This document shows, in pieces, positions 18,901 to 51,814 of a DNA stretch of 64,000 bases (within the stretch, counting starts at the first letter, position 1; each line of letters begins with the position of its first letter). The DNA comes from Colius striatus (Eukaryota; Chordata; Aves; Coliiformes; Coliidae). A program made the position numbers and the translations under genes. Location: positions 11,560,915-11,624,914 of the forward strand of contig NC_084771.1 of NCBI RefSeq assembly GCF_028858725.1, given 5' to 3'. A model generated the notes under the pieces. It had not been told where the DNA came from and ran no database searches. It worked only from the letters and a program-made list of their open reading frames with translations.

Positions 18901-21238
18901 CAGAGACGGAACCTTTGATAAGAATATTAATTGTGAGGTTAATTTGGTGCCTGAAGTTGCAGCAAAGAGCTGGAGGATGTGGGCACGTCGAATGTGGGCA
19001 AGCTGGTGAGACAGGGCAGGACTGAGCCAACATCTGATGGCTGGATGAGGGTGATTCAGCTGCTGGCAGCTTGCTGGGGTCGGAGGTCTCACAGCCCAGC
19101 AATCTGCGTCAATACGATGGAGGAAATCAAGCCCCAGTCGTCACTGAAACACCTCTACTGACAGGAGGCGAAAGGTGCTGCTGTGCAGACTCTCAGAGCC
19201 CTCTGCCCCTTGCTCTCCTGCCCTGGGCAGGTGAGGCCTTGCTGCCAGCCTGGATGGATGCTATAGTGCAGGGGGGCCAAGCTTCTAAGCTGAGGCTGAC
19301 AGCACAGGCATCCCTGGATGCAGGCTGCTGCCCTCCGGAAGACAAAACCATCTGGTTTGAGACAACTCTGCCGGGAAGGGTGAGCACAGAAATCCTTTGT
19401 GCTGCTGCAGCACAGGGCAGAGCAGCTTACAACACACAGCAGAACAGCCGTGTGCCCTGTCTGCTTCCAGATCTGCTGTCCTTGGTGCATCAGGAGTGGG
19501 AGACCAGGACCAGGACACTCCTGGTGATGCTACTGTGCAGAGCAGCATCCCTATCCTCCTGCTGACTGTGGCTCCTGAAGCAGACAGGAGCTAGGTACAG
19601 GTGTCATTCCCCCCTCCCATGACAGAGACACCTTTATGGTTCATTTCCCTTATGCTTCCCTCAGCCATGTCCCATGAAGATGAGGGTGTCCCACAGTCAT
19701 CACACAGACGTTAAATGCACATACCTTCTGGGACATAGTGTCCCCTGGGCTTTGTCAGGTTTCCAAAGAAATGCTGCTGGTGGTCAAGGACACTCTGGCC
19801 AAATGGCAAGCTCAGGAGTTTTGAAGTCAGCAGCATGATAGCAACCTGTCATCTCTTCACCACCTTGCCCATGGGGACAGCAAGCAGATGGGACTGTACA
19901 AGGATGAGGAAGGGGGACAGAAGGGCAAGACAAACCTCTCTACAGGGGCAGAACGGCATTCCCCATCTCCTCTTCAAGAAGGCACCACAGAATACACAGC
20001 TGGCAGTGGTATTGGCATCACCTGGATGGGCTAATGGCCATCAGGCGGGGCTGGCCCCACCCTTGCACCATAGCAAGGCAGCTGCTGCTAGAGCTGTGCT
20101 GTGCTGCATTTCCATGGAAACCTGTCCCCGTGGCCTCATGCGAGGTTCTTCAGTCTTGATTCCTCTCAGAGCTGGTCACTGAAGGGGCTGTGAGGGAGGA
20201 CCCTGGAACCTCAGTTCTTGGGCTGCCAGGTGAGTCAGTCCAGAGAGGCCAGCAGTCGAGGTGCTAGATGGGGTTGCAGGTTAGTGTTCAGGATGGGCAG
20301 CCACCCCTGTAGCCAGAGAGCTGATCCCACAGCCCAGTCTGTTGGCATGGAAAAATCCGGGTGAAGGCAACCCAGTGCAGGAATCCCCATCACCATCCCA
20401 CTGCAGCTTGGCTCTGCTGCTGCCCATCCCAGCCACTTTGCAGCAGCCCTGCCCATGGTGACACGGCACAGCATAGCACACTGGCTGTCTTCACCATCTT
20501 CCTCACCCTCTCCACCTGCCCCAATCCCATTCTGATGCCCCTGGGCCAAGCCCACGCTGCAGCTCCAGGACACGTGGCACAGGCTGGTAAGGGGACACTG
20601 GGCAGCACTGGGAGCTGTGGGGTGTCCAGCACAGGGGCTGGAACATGATGCTGAGCAGGGTGACATACCAGTGGCACTGCAGCTGCAAGGGGCCTCTGGG
20701 AGAAGAGGGCAGAGCCCCCCATTGAGCCCCCCAGGCTCGGGGCCTCAGCCCTGGCTCCACTGCCTGTCTGCTGCCTGGAGGCGATTCAGGCCCCATGCCT
20801 GGTTTCCATGGTGACTCCAGTTGAAATTACATTAAAAAGAAATGAAACCAGCAGCTTTTCTGGTTGACAGGCAGGGGGAGGGGAGCCAGGATGGGAAAGG
20901 CTGGGGGGGGGTTGGTGGATGTGTGTGGGGAGCTTGGTGAGAGGGGGCTGTGTGGCAGACTAGGTCCCACATAGGCTCCCACTGCTGGGGAGGGGTAGCA
21001 GGGCTGAGGGCATGTGTGACCCCCTCTCTGTGATACCCGGTGTTGGCACAGTGCTGGTTGGCATGCAGGCTGCACTGGGGACCAGCACTCCCACCTGCTG
21101 GGGTGACACAGGGACCACCTGGACCCTCTGCCCAGGGGAGGAGCATGGCCACGGTTGGCTCTGCCCAGCCTGGGAGCGCCCCCCAGCCCCTGCAGGCTCC
21201 AAGACACGAGACACAGCGCTATTAAAAATATCACTTGT
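18901..21238. other. Intergenic, no gene seen
   Basis: Single-copy DNA between the CpG island and the most distal NLGN3 poly(A) candidate. No exon, RNA or clear repeat was found. A palindrome-like tttccatggaaac lies near 20110. Confidence 0.55.
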
Positions 21239-21244
21239 TTTATT
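21239..21244 (-). terminator. NLGN3 distal candidate poly(A) signal (minus strand)
   Basis: TTTATT on the + strand reads AATAAA on the - strand, about 1.84 kb after the NLGN3 stop. Use of this site would give a long 3'UTR; no sequence evidence decides between it and 22252. Confidence 0.35.
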
Positions 21245-22239
21245 TGGAATTTGTTACTCTGCGCGGGTGACAGGGTATAAATACATTCTCCAACGAGCAT
21301 CCTCACCCTCAGCCCTGCCTGGGGGTGGGGGCCGGGGTAGAGCCGGCCGGCACCGGTGCGTCACGGCCGCCAGCGCGGGCAGCGTCTGCCAGCCGGACCG
21401 TCTGGCACAGGGACGAGCTGTGGCGTGTCCCCGCAGGGACCCTGCCCTTCCCCCTGCGTCCCCGGGCCCTGGCTGCCAGTGCCCGCTGGGGGAGGGGGGG
21501 CTGAGGCTGGGGTACCCCCCCATGGGCTCCTGGGCAGCTTCTCCTGCTCCTCCGCACCGAAGCCCGTCTCCTCCAGCCCTGGACCCGCAGCCACGGGGCT
21601 GCCGCCAACTCAGCGGGTGCCCCAGCCCCGGGCGGGCTGCATCACCCTCCCGGCCCCGCGCCAGCAGCCTTTGCCCATTCTTCCCAGCCTCCACGCCCCA
21701 GATGCTGGAGCTGGGGGTCACCCTGCAATGGGGGAAAGGCCCCAGCAGGAGCAAGCTGGGAGGCAGCGCTGCCGTCAGGACACTGCTCACCTTGCCCCTG
21801 CCAGCCCCGCAGCGCTGCCCACCCCTGCTGCCAGCTGCAAACCACCGCCTCTGCTCTCCGGCAGCGACACGGGCAGGGATGGTGCAGTGGTAAAGGGACT
21901 TTGGGATGCTCCCAGGGGGAGCGAGGCAGGGTGGGGAGCACTAGAACACGGTGCCGGGGGGTTGCCCTGGGTTGATGGGGACGGGCTGAGGGTGCTGACA
22001 GCGAGTGATGCCCACGCAGGGTGATGGGTGGCACCGGCTGGGGGTGGCGCTGGCGGGCAGGCCCTCGGGGGGGGGCTGTTTGGCTGAGACACGTGGACAC
22101 GGGCGACAGGAGGGAGAATATCAAAAATACAAAAGAGTGCAGGGGGGGCCGGCGGTGCAGGAGGCAGTGCCCTGCCCGGTGCCCACCCCCCTGCCCGGTG
22201 CCCGCCCCCCCGCCTGGTGCCCGCGCGCACACGCTGGCT

Positions 22240-23078
22240 TCTGACTGGCTTTTTATTTCGTATCAAGAACACTTGGTTTTAAAATCTTTACAAAGGACAA
22301 AACGCGGCGACTCCGTTAGTGTGTAAAGAACTAAAGATCTGCTTAAAAAACGTCTCTGCAAAGAGAAACGACTGACACAAAAGAGATTCTCTGCAGCGCA
22401 AAGATGGGCAGAGGGTGCCGAGTCTCCAGCCCAGGGCCCCGCTCCCAGGGTCCCTGAGCCCCACCCAGCACAAGGCCGGGTGCCCACACCCTGCCCCCTC
22501 TGCCTATAGCACCATGGCCCTGGGCGCTTCCCAACACAGTGAAGGAGCCTTTTCCAGGGCACTTGGGATGCCAAGGCGCTGGGGGGATGTCCGGGCACCG
22601 GCCAAGAGGGATGCCCGGCCCCCCTCCTTGTCAGTCCCAGGGCGCTCAGCAGGCAGAGCACTGGTGATACAATCACCCTGCGAGGAGACACAGCTCCAGT
22701 GCAGGGAACCGTGTGCCCACTGCCAGCCCCCTCGCCCGCTCGCATCGGTGCGTGGGCACAAGGGCTGCGCCGTCCCCAATCCTCTCCTCCCCCTGCACCT
22801 CACCAACACCCCGGGGTGACCCGGGGGGAACCCCCTTGGGCCAGGAGCTGGGAGAGTCAAAGCACTTCTCAAAAGTTAAACAGGGATGGAAGAAAACGCC
22901 GTGGGGAGGAGAGTGGGCACCCGGCCAGCCGCGCCGGCACCCCGCGGGTCTCTGGCCTCGGTGCCGCATGGTCCGTGGGCGCCGCGCCTCCGTGCCCGGG
23001 GCTGCGCCCGCCCCGCCGATGCCTCTGCCAGTGTCTGCTGCGTGCGTGTGCGTGCGTGCGTGCGCCGGCGCGGGGCGG
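22240..23078 (-). other. NLGN3: NLGN3 3'UTR (proximal end)
   Basis: The tail from the TAG at 23079 to the proximal poly(A) candidate. A short GTGC/GT-rich microsatellite lies at about 23033-23065, right after the stop. Open frames in this stretch are not supported. Confidence 0.55.
22252..22257 (-). terminator. NLGN3 proximal candidate poly(A) signal (minus strand)
   Basis: cgaaataaaaagcc on the - strand contains AATAAA, about 820 bases after the NLGN3 stop, in an AT-rich pocket (22255-22350) set in GC-rich DNA. Confidence 0.5.
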
Positions 23079-42800
<19,722 letters not shown>

Positions 42801-45800
42801 CGTCCGGGAGGAGCAGCACCAACATCCAGGCCTGAAGCTCCTGGGGTGACGGCTCAGGGCATCTCCATCACGCCAAACCCACCAGGAACAGACAGAGCAG
42901 GAGAGCCGGGAGTCAGGAGCACGCAGCCCAGCCACACCTTCTGCTGGGTGAGTCGGGAGCACGGCCGCAGGGAGATGTGCCACTGCTCCTCACAGCCTGC
43001 CAGCTGCCCGCTGCTGCCCATCTGCCAACGGCCCGGCCTGGACAGGACTGCTGATACTGTGGAGAGATGGGGGGAATTAACAGCAGACTCGCTCTGGGAA
43101 GAGTGAAAAACCTGCAGCACAGAAGGAGCCAGGATCCCTGGCTGGACCCTCCCACCCATACGTGCTTGTTGGCTCTGCTGCTGCCCAGGCAGACAGCTCT
43201 GGGAGTAGACGAGCACAGGCAGCACGAGTAGAGCACATGAAGACATGGACTGCGTCTGCCCACACCTGCAGAGCCTGTCCCCAGTGCCCAGACCCTGCCC
43301 TGCCCAAGTGAGCCCTGCAGCCGCCCTGGGCAGCATCACAGTGCCCTTGCCCTGTGCTGCAGGAGGGTATCAGCAGCAGATCATGGGTGCCAAGATAAGC
43401 AGGACAGTGCCACTTCCCTGGCACCCTCCCTCCCTACAAGGAACCTGCTGGGCACCACCGCTGCCCTACACAGCTCCTGCGCAAGAGCCCACTGGCACCT
43501 CTCTGCTCCTGGCTGTGCTGGAGCTGCCTCTACTCCCACGCTGCATAGTCTGTGCTCCTCACCTCAGCTCCATCCCAGCATCACTCCCGTGTCCGGGTGC
43601 CACCACTCATCTCACATATCAGCAAATTAGACCCACACATCCTACCCACACACCCATCTTGCCCACCCACATGCTCTGCAGCCAACTTTCCCTCTCCGCA
43701 TGCAGCTGGCTGAAGCAGCGAGACCCCAGGAACAAGCTGGGTGCTGGGCAGGCAGAATGGGAGCAGCCAGAGGTGTTTCTGGGCAGCATCACCCTGTCAG
43801 CCTCCCTGCCCTGGGGGAGGGCAGATGTGTAAGAGCCCGGCACGGGGCGCACGGGGCAGGGAGGGAGCAGGGGCGGGCAGCGGCTGCAGATGGGGACCTG
43901 CAGATGGATGTCAGCAAACAGAGCTCCTGCGCCAGGGAGCCCTTGCTGGAGGCTGTGTGGATTTTCAGCTCTCTGCCCTTCACCTCCCCGCACCGCCTGC
44001 CGCATTCAGGGCTTATGTAAGTGCCTCCCCCCTGCCAGCCCCGCTGCTCCCGGGGGCCCGGGGCTGGGGGAGCCGGGAGGCTGCTCTCGCCCGGCACTCG
44101 CCCTCAGCCCTCAGCCCGCGGCTCGCAGCGCAGCCCCCGCTGAAGGCACTGCTCGGCGGCAGGGCGCAGGGTGCTCATCCCGTCTCAGCCACACGTTCCT
44201 ACCCAGGGAGAGGTGGCAGCGGTGACAAGGCACCTCCCTTTTGCCTCAGAGCATCCTTACGTGCCCACCCGGTAAATCTCTCCCGAGCTCACGGAGCCGG
44301 GGAGGGGGGGAGCAGAATGGCCTTGGAATTATTGGAGCACAAAATAAGGGCTGTATGCAGATGGGAAGACGTGGCTGTGGTGGAGGCTCAGCTGGGCAGG
44401 GACTCCACAAATGGAGAACACCTCGTCCAACGAGGAAAATCCGCAGAAAAAAACCAAAAGCCAAAGCAAAACCCCACAGTGGGCGTCTCAAAGCTGCACT
44501 GCACATGTGCAGGCAATTCACTGCTGGTCATTAAGGAAACAGGCCTGTGCTGTGCCTGCCCTCCTGATATGCCCGGGGAACACAGCAGGCTCAGAAATCA
44601 GTGTATGACAGACATAATGAGAAACACTCAGCACAGAAAATCACGTTACTGCATCCAGCCTGCCTGAGCAGTGAGGCCTCGCAGAGCTGGGCGTGCAGGC
44701 ACCCTTCCAGCACCCACGGAGCAACCGCAGGTAGCGCCACACAAGAAGGGTGCTATGAGTGACAGGGAGCAGCAGTCACACCTACTGCCCCATCCACGGC
44801 ACAGGGATGGCCTAGAAGCTGAGCTATCATGACTGGGGCTGATCCTACTCTACCCCTGACCCCCATCACCTCTGTGCATCGTTTCTCTCCAGCCTCCTCC
44901 TGCCCCACCAGCCAGTGACAGAAACACAGTCAGAGGAAGCAAGCTGCCAAAGCCTGAGAAACAAAAGGTGTATCGAGGGGCAGAAATACAGATGAGGCAC
45001 TCAGAGACCTCAAGATCTGCTCTGCCCCACACCACTGGAGCTGCCTCTGCAGCTCAGCACTTTGGCTGCCTCACTCTGCCTCCAGCTCTGGAAGGAAACC
45101 ATTATTCATCTAACACTCCTTGCAGCAATGCTCTTCCTTCAGCAGAGAATTTACCTTTGCCTAACAGCAACACCCCAGGGGTGCAATGATGGCCTGGGAC
45201 CTCTCTCAAAGCTGCAGTCCCAAGTGTGATCTCACAGGTGCTTCAGACCCACCACTCTGCCTGACACTGCTGGAAGGCAAACCACCCAGTGCAAATCTCC
45301 TGCTCAGGTTCCTTCAGGTATCACAAATTAGGATAAAGCCAAATTATTAATGACTGTCATATCTAATTTGTATGACTGGAAGCTACAGGCACCTTCTAGT
45401 CTTTATGATAGTGCCCACAACTCCCAGCAGAGCTATTTCAACCAACCTATCATCATTTTCCCCCTTGCAGGAACACCACAGCCCTGCCAGAGGTGGTTTA
45501 CCAGCGGATTTCCCGACTTAAGAGCTTCCTCGGGGCCGTGGCCACATACTGCCATGGGCATTGCTGCTCCTCCAGCCAAGCACTTCCACAGACCAGGCAG
45601 TGCTGCTCTGCAGCTTGCAGCTGCCTGGCTGGGCTATGTACACTCAAAATTAGTGTGCTGCAAAATTAGGGCCAAATTCACCACCCACTTGGAGTGGCCA
45701 CACACGCAGTGTAACCACCTTGTCCTGGAACAATGAACAGTCTCTTCTTACAACAGAGTAAAAATTCATCTTCTTGTTCCTCAGAATTACCATATTCCTT

Positions 45801-46794
45801 TGGGTTTTTGTTTAATCCTCAGCCATGGCTCTTTTAATAGCTTTTAAAAACCATGGAAATCTGAAGACAAAAACCAGAAGCTAAAATAGAATTAAAGTCC
45901 CAAGAACACGTCCGTAACTCAGATCAAATGATGATACAGCACTTGCAGTTGTCTCCAATTATGAGCTTTACAAAGCATCAGGCACAGGGTGAGTTACACT
46001 AGTGAGAGGCCAAATATGTCCAGAGATCCACAGACAAGACCCAGCAGCCTCAGCATTACCCTGGAGAGCCACCACGATGCCTCCACACTCAAATCCAGTT
46101 CATTCCCACATTTGTAATTCCACATTTGGTCCCATCATGTTTGTAAAAACCTTTCCCATCCATCTCCTCACATCCCTGCAGCACAGAGCAAAGGCACCCA
46201 AACAGTCTCAGGGACACCCCCCTAAGCTTTCCTATGTTTGGATTGGTTTTCAACTATGAACACAAAAGAAACAACGCAAACCCTAAATCTGGAACTCACT
46301 GGGTTTGAAATGCCTTGTTTGGGATGATTACAATATCCCCCTAACACATCCTCCTATTGCTGTTCTGTGCTCTGTGCTTTCTGATGGAACTTCACATTAA
46401 CATAACATTTAGGATGGGAATTTAGCCTTAATTTCATCTTGACAGACTGCCATGGAAATCTGAGCTCAGCCCCCATCACCAGGGGCAGTTGCATGCTCCT
46501 TGCTTCACGGCCTGCTGCCTCAACAAGCTCTTAAAGCTTCCCCTTGGTCTTTCAGAGCACGCAAAATAACCGGGAGATCCAAGAAAGGCCATTTAGTTGA
46601 GGGAAGTGATTCCCTTTGCATCCCACGGGAGCTGGGAGACAAACTTCCCCAGTTTTGCAGCCTGCAGCACTCCCATTCCGCTGCAGCAAAGCCAAATGCA
46701 TCCCCCAGCGAAGATGGCTGCTGCCTCCCTGCAGCCTGGTGCCAGGAGGGGCTGAGCCTGCCAACCACCCTGGAAAGGGGGCTGTGCTGTGCTC

Positions 46795-47033
46795 AGAGCA
46801 GCCGTGGGGACCAGGAGGGCTGTGCCATGCTGACATGGCAGAGAGTGGCCGTGGGGAGTGGGAGGGCTGTGCCATGCTGTGCCATGCTGACATGGCAGAG
46901 AGTGGCCATGGGGAGTGGGAGGGCTGTGCCATGCTGTGCTGTGCTGTGCCATACCAAGAGCAGTCATGGGGAGCGGGAGGGCTGTGCCGTGCTGTGCTGT
47001 GCCGAGAGCGGCCATGGGGAGCGGGAGGACGAG
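46795..47033. repeat. Minisatellite, about 4-5 units of 45-60 bases
   Basis: The unit core is gcagagagtggccatggggagtgggagggctgtgccatgct in pieces, with internal tgtgc(c/t) slippage (gtgctgtgctgtgcc). Later units read gagcagtcatggggagcggg and gagcggccatggggagcggg. Long open frames through it are repeat artefacts. Confidence 0.8.
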
Positions 47034-50000
47034 GGCAGCCCCAGCCCTTCTGGGGCGCGCGCAGGGAGCGAGGCTGCTGGCTCTTGGGGATGGCATCCGT
47101 GTGCTTTGAAACACGAGCGCTCTGCTGGTATTTCCGTGGCTGTACTGGCTGCCAGACGGCTCCCTCCTCAACGAGGAGACGCTCTCCATGGAAACCTGGG
47201 CGGGCAGGATCCTCTGGAAGCCTCCCTCACAGATGCACAGTCAGGCAGCTCAACACCAGCCAGACAAGCCGGATCCACACCTTCCCTGGCAGGCAGCCTG
47301 CCTCTGTATTGGACCTTCCTCAGCGTCCAGCCTCCTGCCCCTGAGCACTCAGGCAGACCCAATCCCAAGCTCATCACATTGAGGCCGTAGTTTTATGTCC
47401 TGAGTGGTCCAGAGCCAGGACGAATCAGGAGCTCAAAGCACCTGGCTGGCACAGATGGATGACCTCCTCCCATTGCACCCTGTGTCCACCCTGCCTTGTG
47501 CAGCCCTGCTCACCATCTAACTCCATTGTATCACAGTGAGAGGCAGTTGGGGTCCAGACCACACACCCTAGCACAGACATGCACCCAGCAAGTAGCACGG
47601 GAAACCTTTGCCTTCTTCCCCAGTGCAAGCAAGCTCCAAACCTTTCCACCAGCTTATGCTCTAGGACTTCAGGCTGATGCTCAGCTTTCAGGGAGTAGCA
47701 CCTGTCAGATGTACTCCCCACCATGCCAGCAGCTCTCCTCCCTCTGGGCAACGACTCCTGATCTCACCAACACCTGGTCACATCCCACCTGGCCCAATGC
47801 TGTAGAAACCCCATAGGAAACCCTGGGGAACAGAGAAGCTGCAGCACAACTGGTCTGAAGTGCTTGTGTCTGTGTGTCCCAGTTGCTCCTGAAGAACATT
47901 CCTCTGCCAGCAGGTCTCAGCTCACACCCTCTGATGCCTGTGGCCTGGGTCGATGCTTGAGGACAATAATACACAGCAAAGTTGGTGGTTACACGCTATG
48001 GATTGTGTTCAATGGATCTTTCTGACCTATCCCTAGTCACTCATCTCTGCCACAGGCAGATGTTTCCCAGTCCCACAACACTGTGGGAGCAGCTCCCAGG
48101 ACTTCAGGCCCATCACAGAACTGGCACAGTAATAAATGGTTACCAGTGGCTCACAATTACACTGACGGGGTTTCAGGAAGGTCTGATCTGCTGCTGCCAG
48201 TGCTCTGCTTTTCCATGAATGACCTAAATGACAGAACAGAGTACGTTTTAAACTCTGCACATGACACCCAGTGCTTTGGAGGCCAGGACAGGAATTTGTC
48301 ACATTCCCAAAAGGCTGGGGAAAGAGCTGAGAGATGATGGGCAGGGCTGTCATCTGAGAAAAACTGCACAAACACAGCAAAGAAAAGACAGCAGCATTTC
48401 TGGCAGCAGGGTCATAAAGGCTACAGGGGAGTATAAACTGAATGTGAGCCAGCATGTCATTGCCACAAAAAAAACCCCAGATACAGCAGGATGTTGTGAA
48501 AGGCCAGTTTAAAAAGACACCTGAAGTAATTACGCTGCTCTCCTTGCAGCCCATAAAGGCACATCAAGTCATTCTTTTGCTCTCCTCCAGAGAACCAGTT
48601 CATTCCCCAAAACATTTGGATCAACTGAGAGAGGCAACAGGAGATCAGCAAAAGCACTAAAATGCCTTGGCCAAAACCCTGAAAGGGTGAGGCTGGTCTG
48701 GACAACTCAGAGGTCACAGCTTTGTAACAGGGAAAGGCCACTGCAAAAAAGGTCAGAACAGTCTGTCACTGAACTTTGGCCTAGATAGGAGACTCATTCA
48801 TGCTAGGAGAGCCACGTGTACATCAGGAAAAGTTAAAGCTCCCCACACATATTAGCAAAGGGTGCTACATGGCAGATGGAAGTGACCTCTCAGCATCTCC
48901 TCCAGCACAGTCTCCTACGCTTCTCATCAGGCTGACTGGCAGCTCTGTCCCTGCCCTCATTCATCCAGCATTTGTCACCATCTTGGCAAACTACAGCCAC
49001 CTTGCCCACAAAGCCTTCAGCATTTAGGACAGTCTGACAGAGCAGAACACTTGGGAGGCTTCCCAGGGCCGTGAAGCCCATCACATCTGTTCTCCACTCT
49101 GCAGACATCTCCCCCAGAGTCTGGTCTCTCCCATCCCACTCTCCTCTTCAGAGGCACAGCTACAGCACCACTGATATCTGGGCCGCACAGCCACTCTGAT
49201 GGGACAGAAGGAAAGCCAGTCACAAACTTCACCCTCGTTTGCTTCAAGCGCAAAACACACCTCTGTGATTCGCCTTTCCTGACTTCTGCCCACAGCACCA
49301 CCAACATTCAAAGCAAGCTGAACATCAGAAGCCTATGAGACACTTCACTGAACATCCTTTGCCCTTGGGAGGATGAGAGACTGTGTGAGAAGTGTCAGTT
49401 GAGTTCCTCAACGCCGTGAGAACATATGTGGGACAGAAGCTCTTTGACAACTCAAAGACACGTGCCAAGATCCTCGAGAGCTCCCATTCAGAACAGAAGA
49501 ATGTCACCCAAAATCCCTAGAAAGAGACAATTTCAAGTGCCACTTCTGCTCTGGTACCAATGGCCTCCTGCTGCAGTAGGACCTGTCCTCATTTGTTCCG
49601 TGGCCTTTAACAAGTTCTTCTTGAAGGAGCCAAGTCTGCCTTGGGAAGGACAGCAGGGGCAAACCTTTCCCTTGCCCAGACTTCAGCCTTTCTAGACATT
49701 TGTGGTATTGAACACCAGCGTGCTGTTTGATGCCCAGCTCTAGAGGACACACAACCCAGCAGGTGAGACAGTCTGGCTTACTGCCAACTCTTGTTTAGCA
49801 AAAGCTCCAAAAACGGAGGAGGTTTCTCAGTGTCACTGGGCTGATACTGGCAATGCTGCTGAAGGACAGCCAGTGAGCAATGCAGCTGGGATGGTGTTGG
49901 GGTCAGCACCCAATACTGCTGATGCCAGCAGATGATGGCCTCTATAGAGGACCCAAGGACAACTGTGCTTGAAAACCTGGCTTGGACCACATGCTCACCT

Positions 50001-50344
50001 CGAGCTGGTCTATATTTCAACTGATCTTCCCACTCACTCCTTCGCAGGGGTCTGGTGGAAGGCTGAGACAAGGCCAGGCAGTGCAGCAGGCAGCAGCTGC
50101 TGAGCAGGAGCCTCTGCTGGGACACATCCCTGGCTGTGAAGAGGAGGCTGCCAGGTTTCCACGTGGCTCAGGGACAGCGGCTGGCAGCAGGCCGGTCAGT
50201 GCCACACTGCATCCAAATAATCTGGATTATCTCACACCACGGCTTCCCTGACCCCAAGAAACAGCTGCAGCTTTCCTCTCCCTCACTCGCTGCTCACAAG
50301 CTCTGCCGTGCAGGGGCCGAGCCTGGTGAGAAGCACAGTGTGAG

Positions 50345-50705
50345 CAGCAGCCGGAGTGTCCCAGCCCCGCAGGTCCCATAGCAGCCCAGGTGCCCTGGCC
50401 CGGCCCGCAGCAGCGCGGGTGTCCCGGCCCCGCAGCAGCCCGGGTGTCCCGGCCCGGCCCCGCAGCAGCCCGGGTGTCCCGGCCCGCAGCAGCCCGGGTG
50501 TCCCGGCCCCGCAGCAGCCCGGGTGTCCCGGCCCCGCAGCAGCCCGGGTGTCCCGGCCCGGCCCCGCAGCATCCCGGGTGTCCCGTCCCGCAGCATCCTG
50601 GGTGTCCCGGCCCGCAGCATCCCGGGTGTCCCGGCCCGCAGCAGCGCGGGTGTCCCGTCCCGGCCCCGCAGCATCCCGGGTGTCCCATCCCGCAGCAGCC
50701 CGGCG
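50345..50705. repeat. GC-rich minisatellite, 18-25-base units
   Basis: About 14-16 units of ggtgtcccggccc(cggcccc)gcagcagcccg, with variants gcatcccg and gcagcgcg. Both strands stay open for long distances: PGHPGCCG-type repeats on -, RPRSSPGVP-type on +. Neither has a splice site or family support. The tract sits in a local CpG-rich patch (50345-50820). Confidence 0.85.
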
Positions 50706-50824
50706 GGAGCTGTCCCTTCAGCACCGCGCCCCGACCCGCGCAGGCGGCCGCGTCCCGCAGCTCCGGGGCGAGGGGCGCAGCAACCCCCCACCCCCCCCCC
50801 GCTGCCGGCTCCTGCGCCCTTAAT

Positions 50825-50925
50825 GATCTGCTGCAACCTCTGGTCAGTCCCGATGTGGTCCGGTAGCTGGAACTGGAGGATCCCTGCAGGGATCCCCTCC
50901 AACCGAAACGGTCTATTGTAAAGGA
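50825..50925 (+). mobile_element. Possible degenerate CR1 end
   Basis: ggatccctgcagggatcccctccaacc followed by gaaacggtctattgta resembles a worn CR1 3' end (ggatcccttccaaccca...ttctatga). Low certainty. Confidence 0.35.
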
Positions 50926-51814
50926 AACAGCGCTTTGTAAATCCGAGGCAGCGTTACCCAGCGCTCGCCTTGCGCGGGCAGGTGACTGACAGTGCAAAAG
51001 TGCAGCCACAGAAGCCTGGAATTTCCAGACATCTGTTCAGGAGCGAACTGACAGACAATCTGCTTTCAGCATGCCCTTGGCACGAGCACAAAGTTCACGC
51101 CAAGACATCTTGCATGCTCTCCAACATATCACAAGCAAGCACCAGGCACCTACTTTAAAGCAATATAAGCTCACTCACAAATCTGAGATCAACACTGCAC
51201 AGCCAGGGAATGGAGTGCAAACCTCACCCACTGAACAGAGCTGTCTGCACAAGCAGCATTCCCCTTGCTTCCTTTCCCAGCTTCAGCAAGCTGCACATGG
51301 ATGTTACCCCAGCTCCTCATCACTGTCCTCCTCAGATGTGACAGGGTAACAGCTCCTATGTCCTCTCCCAAACAACAGCCTCAGAAAACACCGTGGCTAA
51401 CAGAGGGGCCAGTTTTCAACTTAACGCGGGTCATGATGACTGAATCATGTTAGGGAGCAATTACACGAGCACAAGGCTCTTTTCAGAACAAGAGGCTTCT
51501 GAAACTCAAACATGTTCATGTTTCTTACAGTGGCAAAAGCAGGTTTGAAATTTAACAAAGGAGATGCCAGTGACCCAAAGAGCTTGGCTCAATGCAGTGC
51601 CACCCCTGCCTCTGAAATGCCCCAAACTAAGGAGCAAGTATGAAACCCAGTTGCTGATGGAATGTCCTTCCCCAAAACTCTCTCATATCCCAGTCTCTGA
51701 AGCTCCTTTCTGGATGCTCGGTCATGCAAAGTACGCAGTCTCCCTCCAACCAACTGGGCCATGGGCAATTTATACAAAGCCCTGTCTTAACCAGACACCA
51801 CCTGTGCTTTGAGA

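Noticed and set aside
42801-42983. N-terminal extension of NLGN3 upstream of 42800
   Set aside because: The frame is open but reads Cys/Trp/Arg-rich non-family sequence; the MWL start plus hydrophobic signal peptide fits the family.
50705-50725. REST/RE1 site (ttcagcaccgcg)
   Set aside because: Only the left half of the RE1 motif is present; the right half does not match at any usual spacing.
50227-51009. 260-codon minus-strand collagen-like frame
   Set aside because: PGHPGCCG repeats come from the minisatellite; the other strand and other frames are equally open, so no coding bias.
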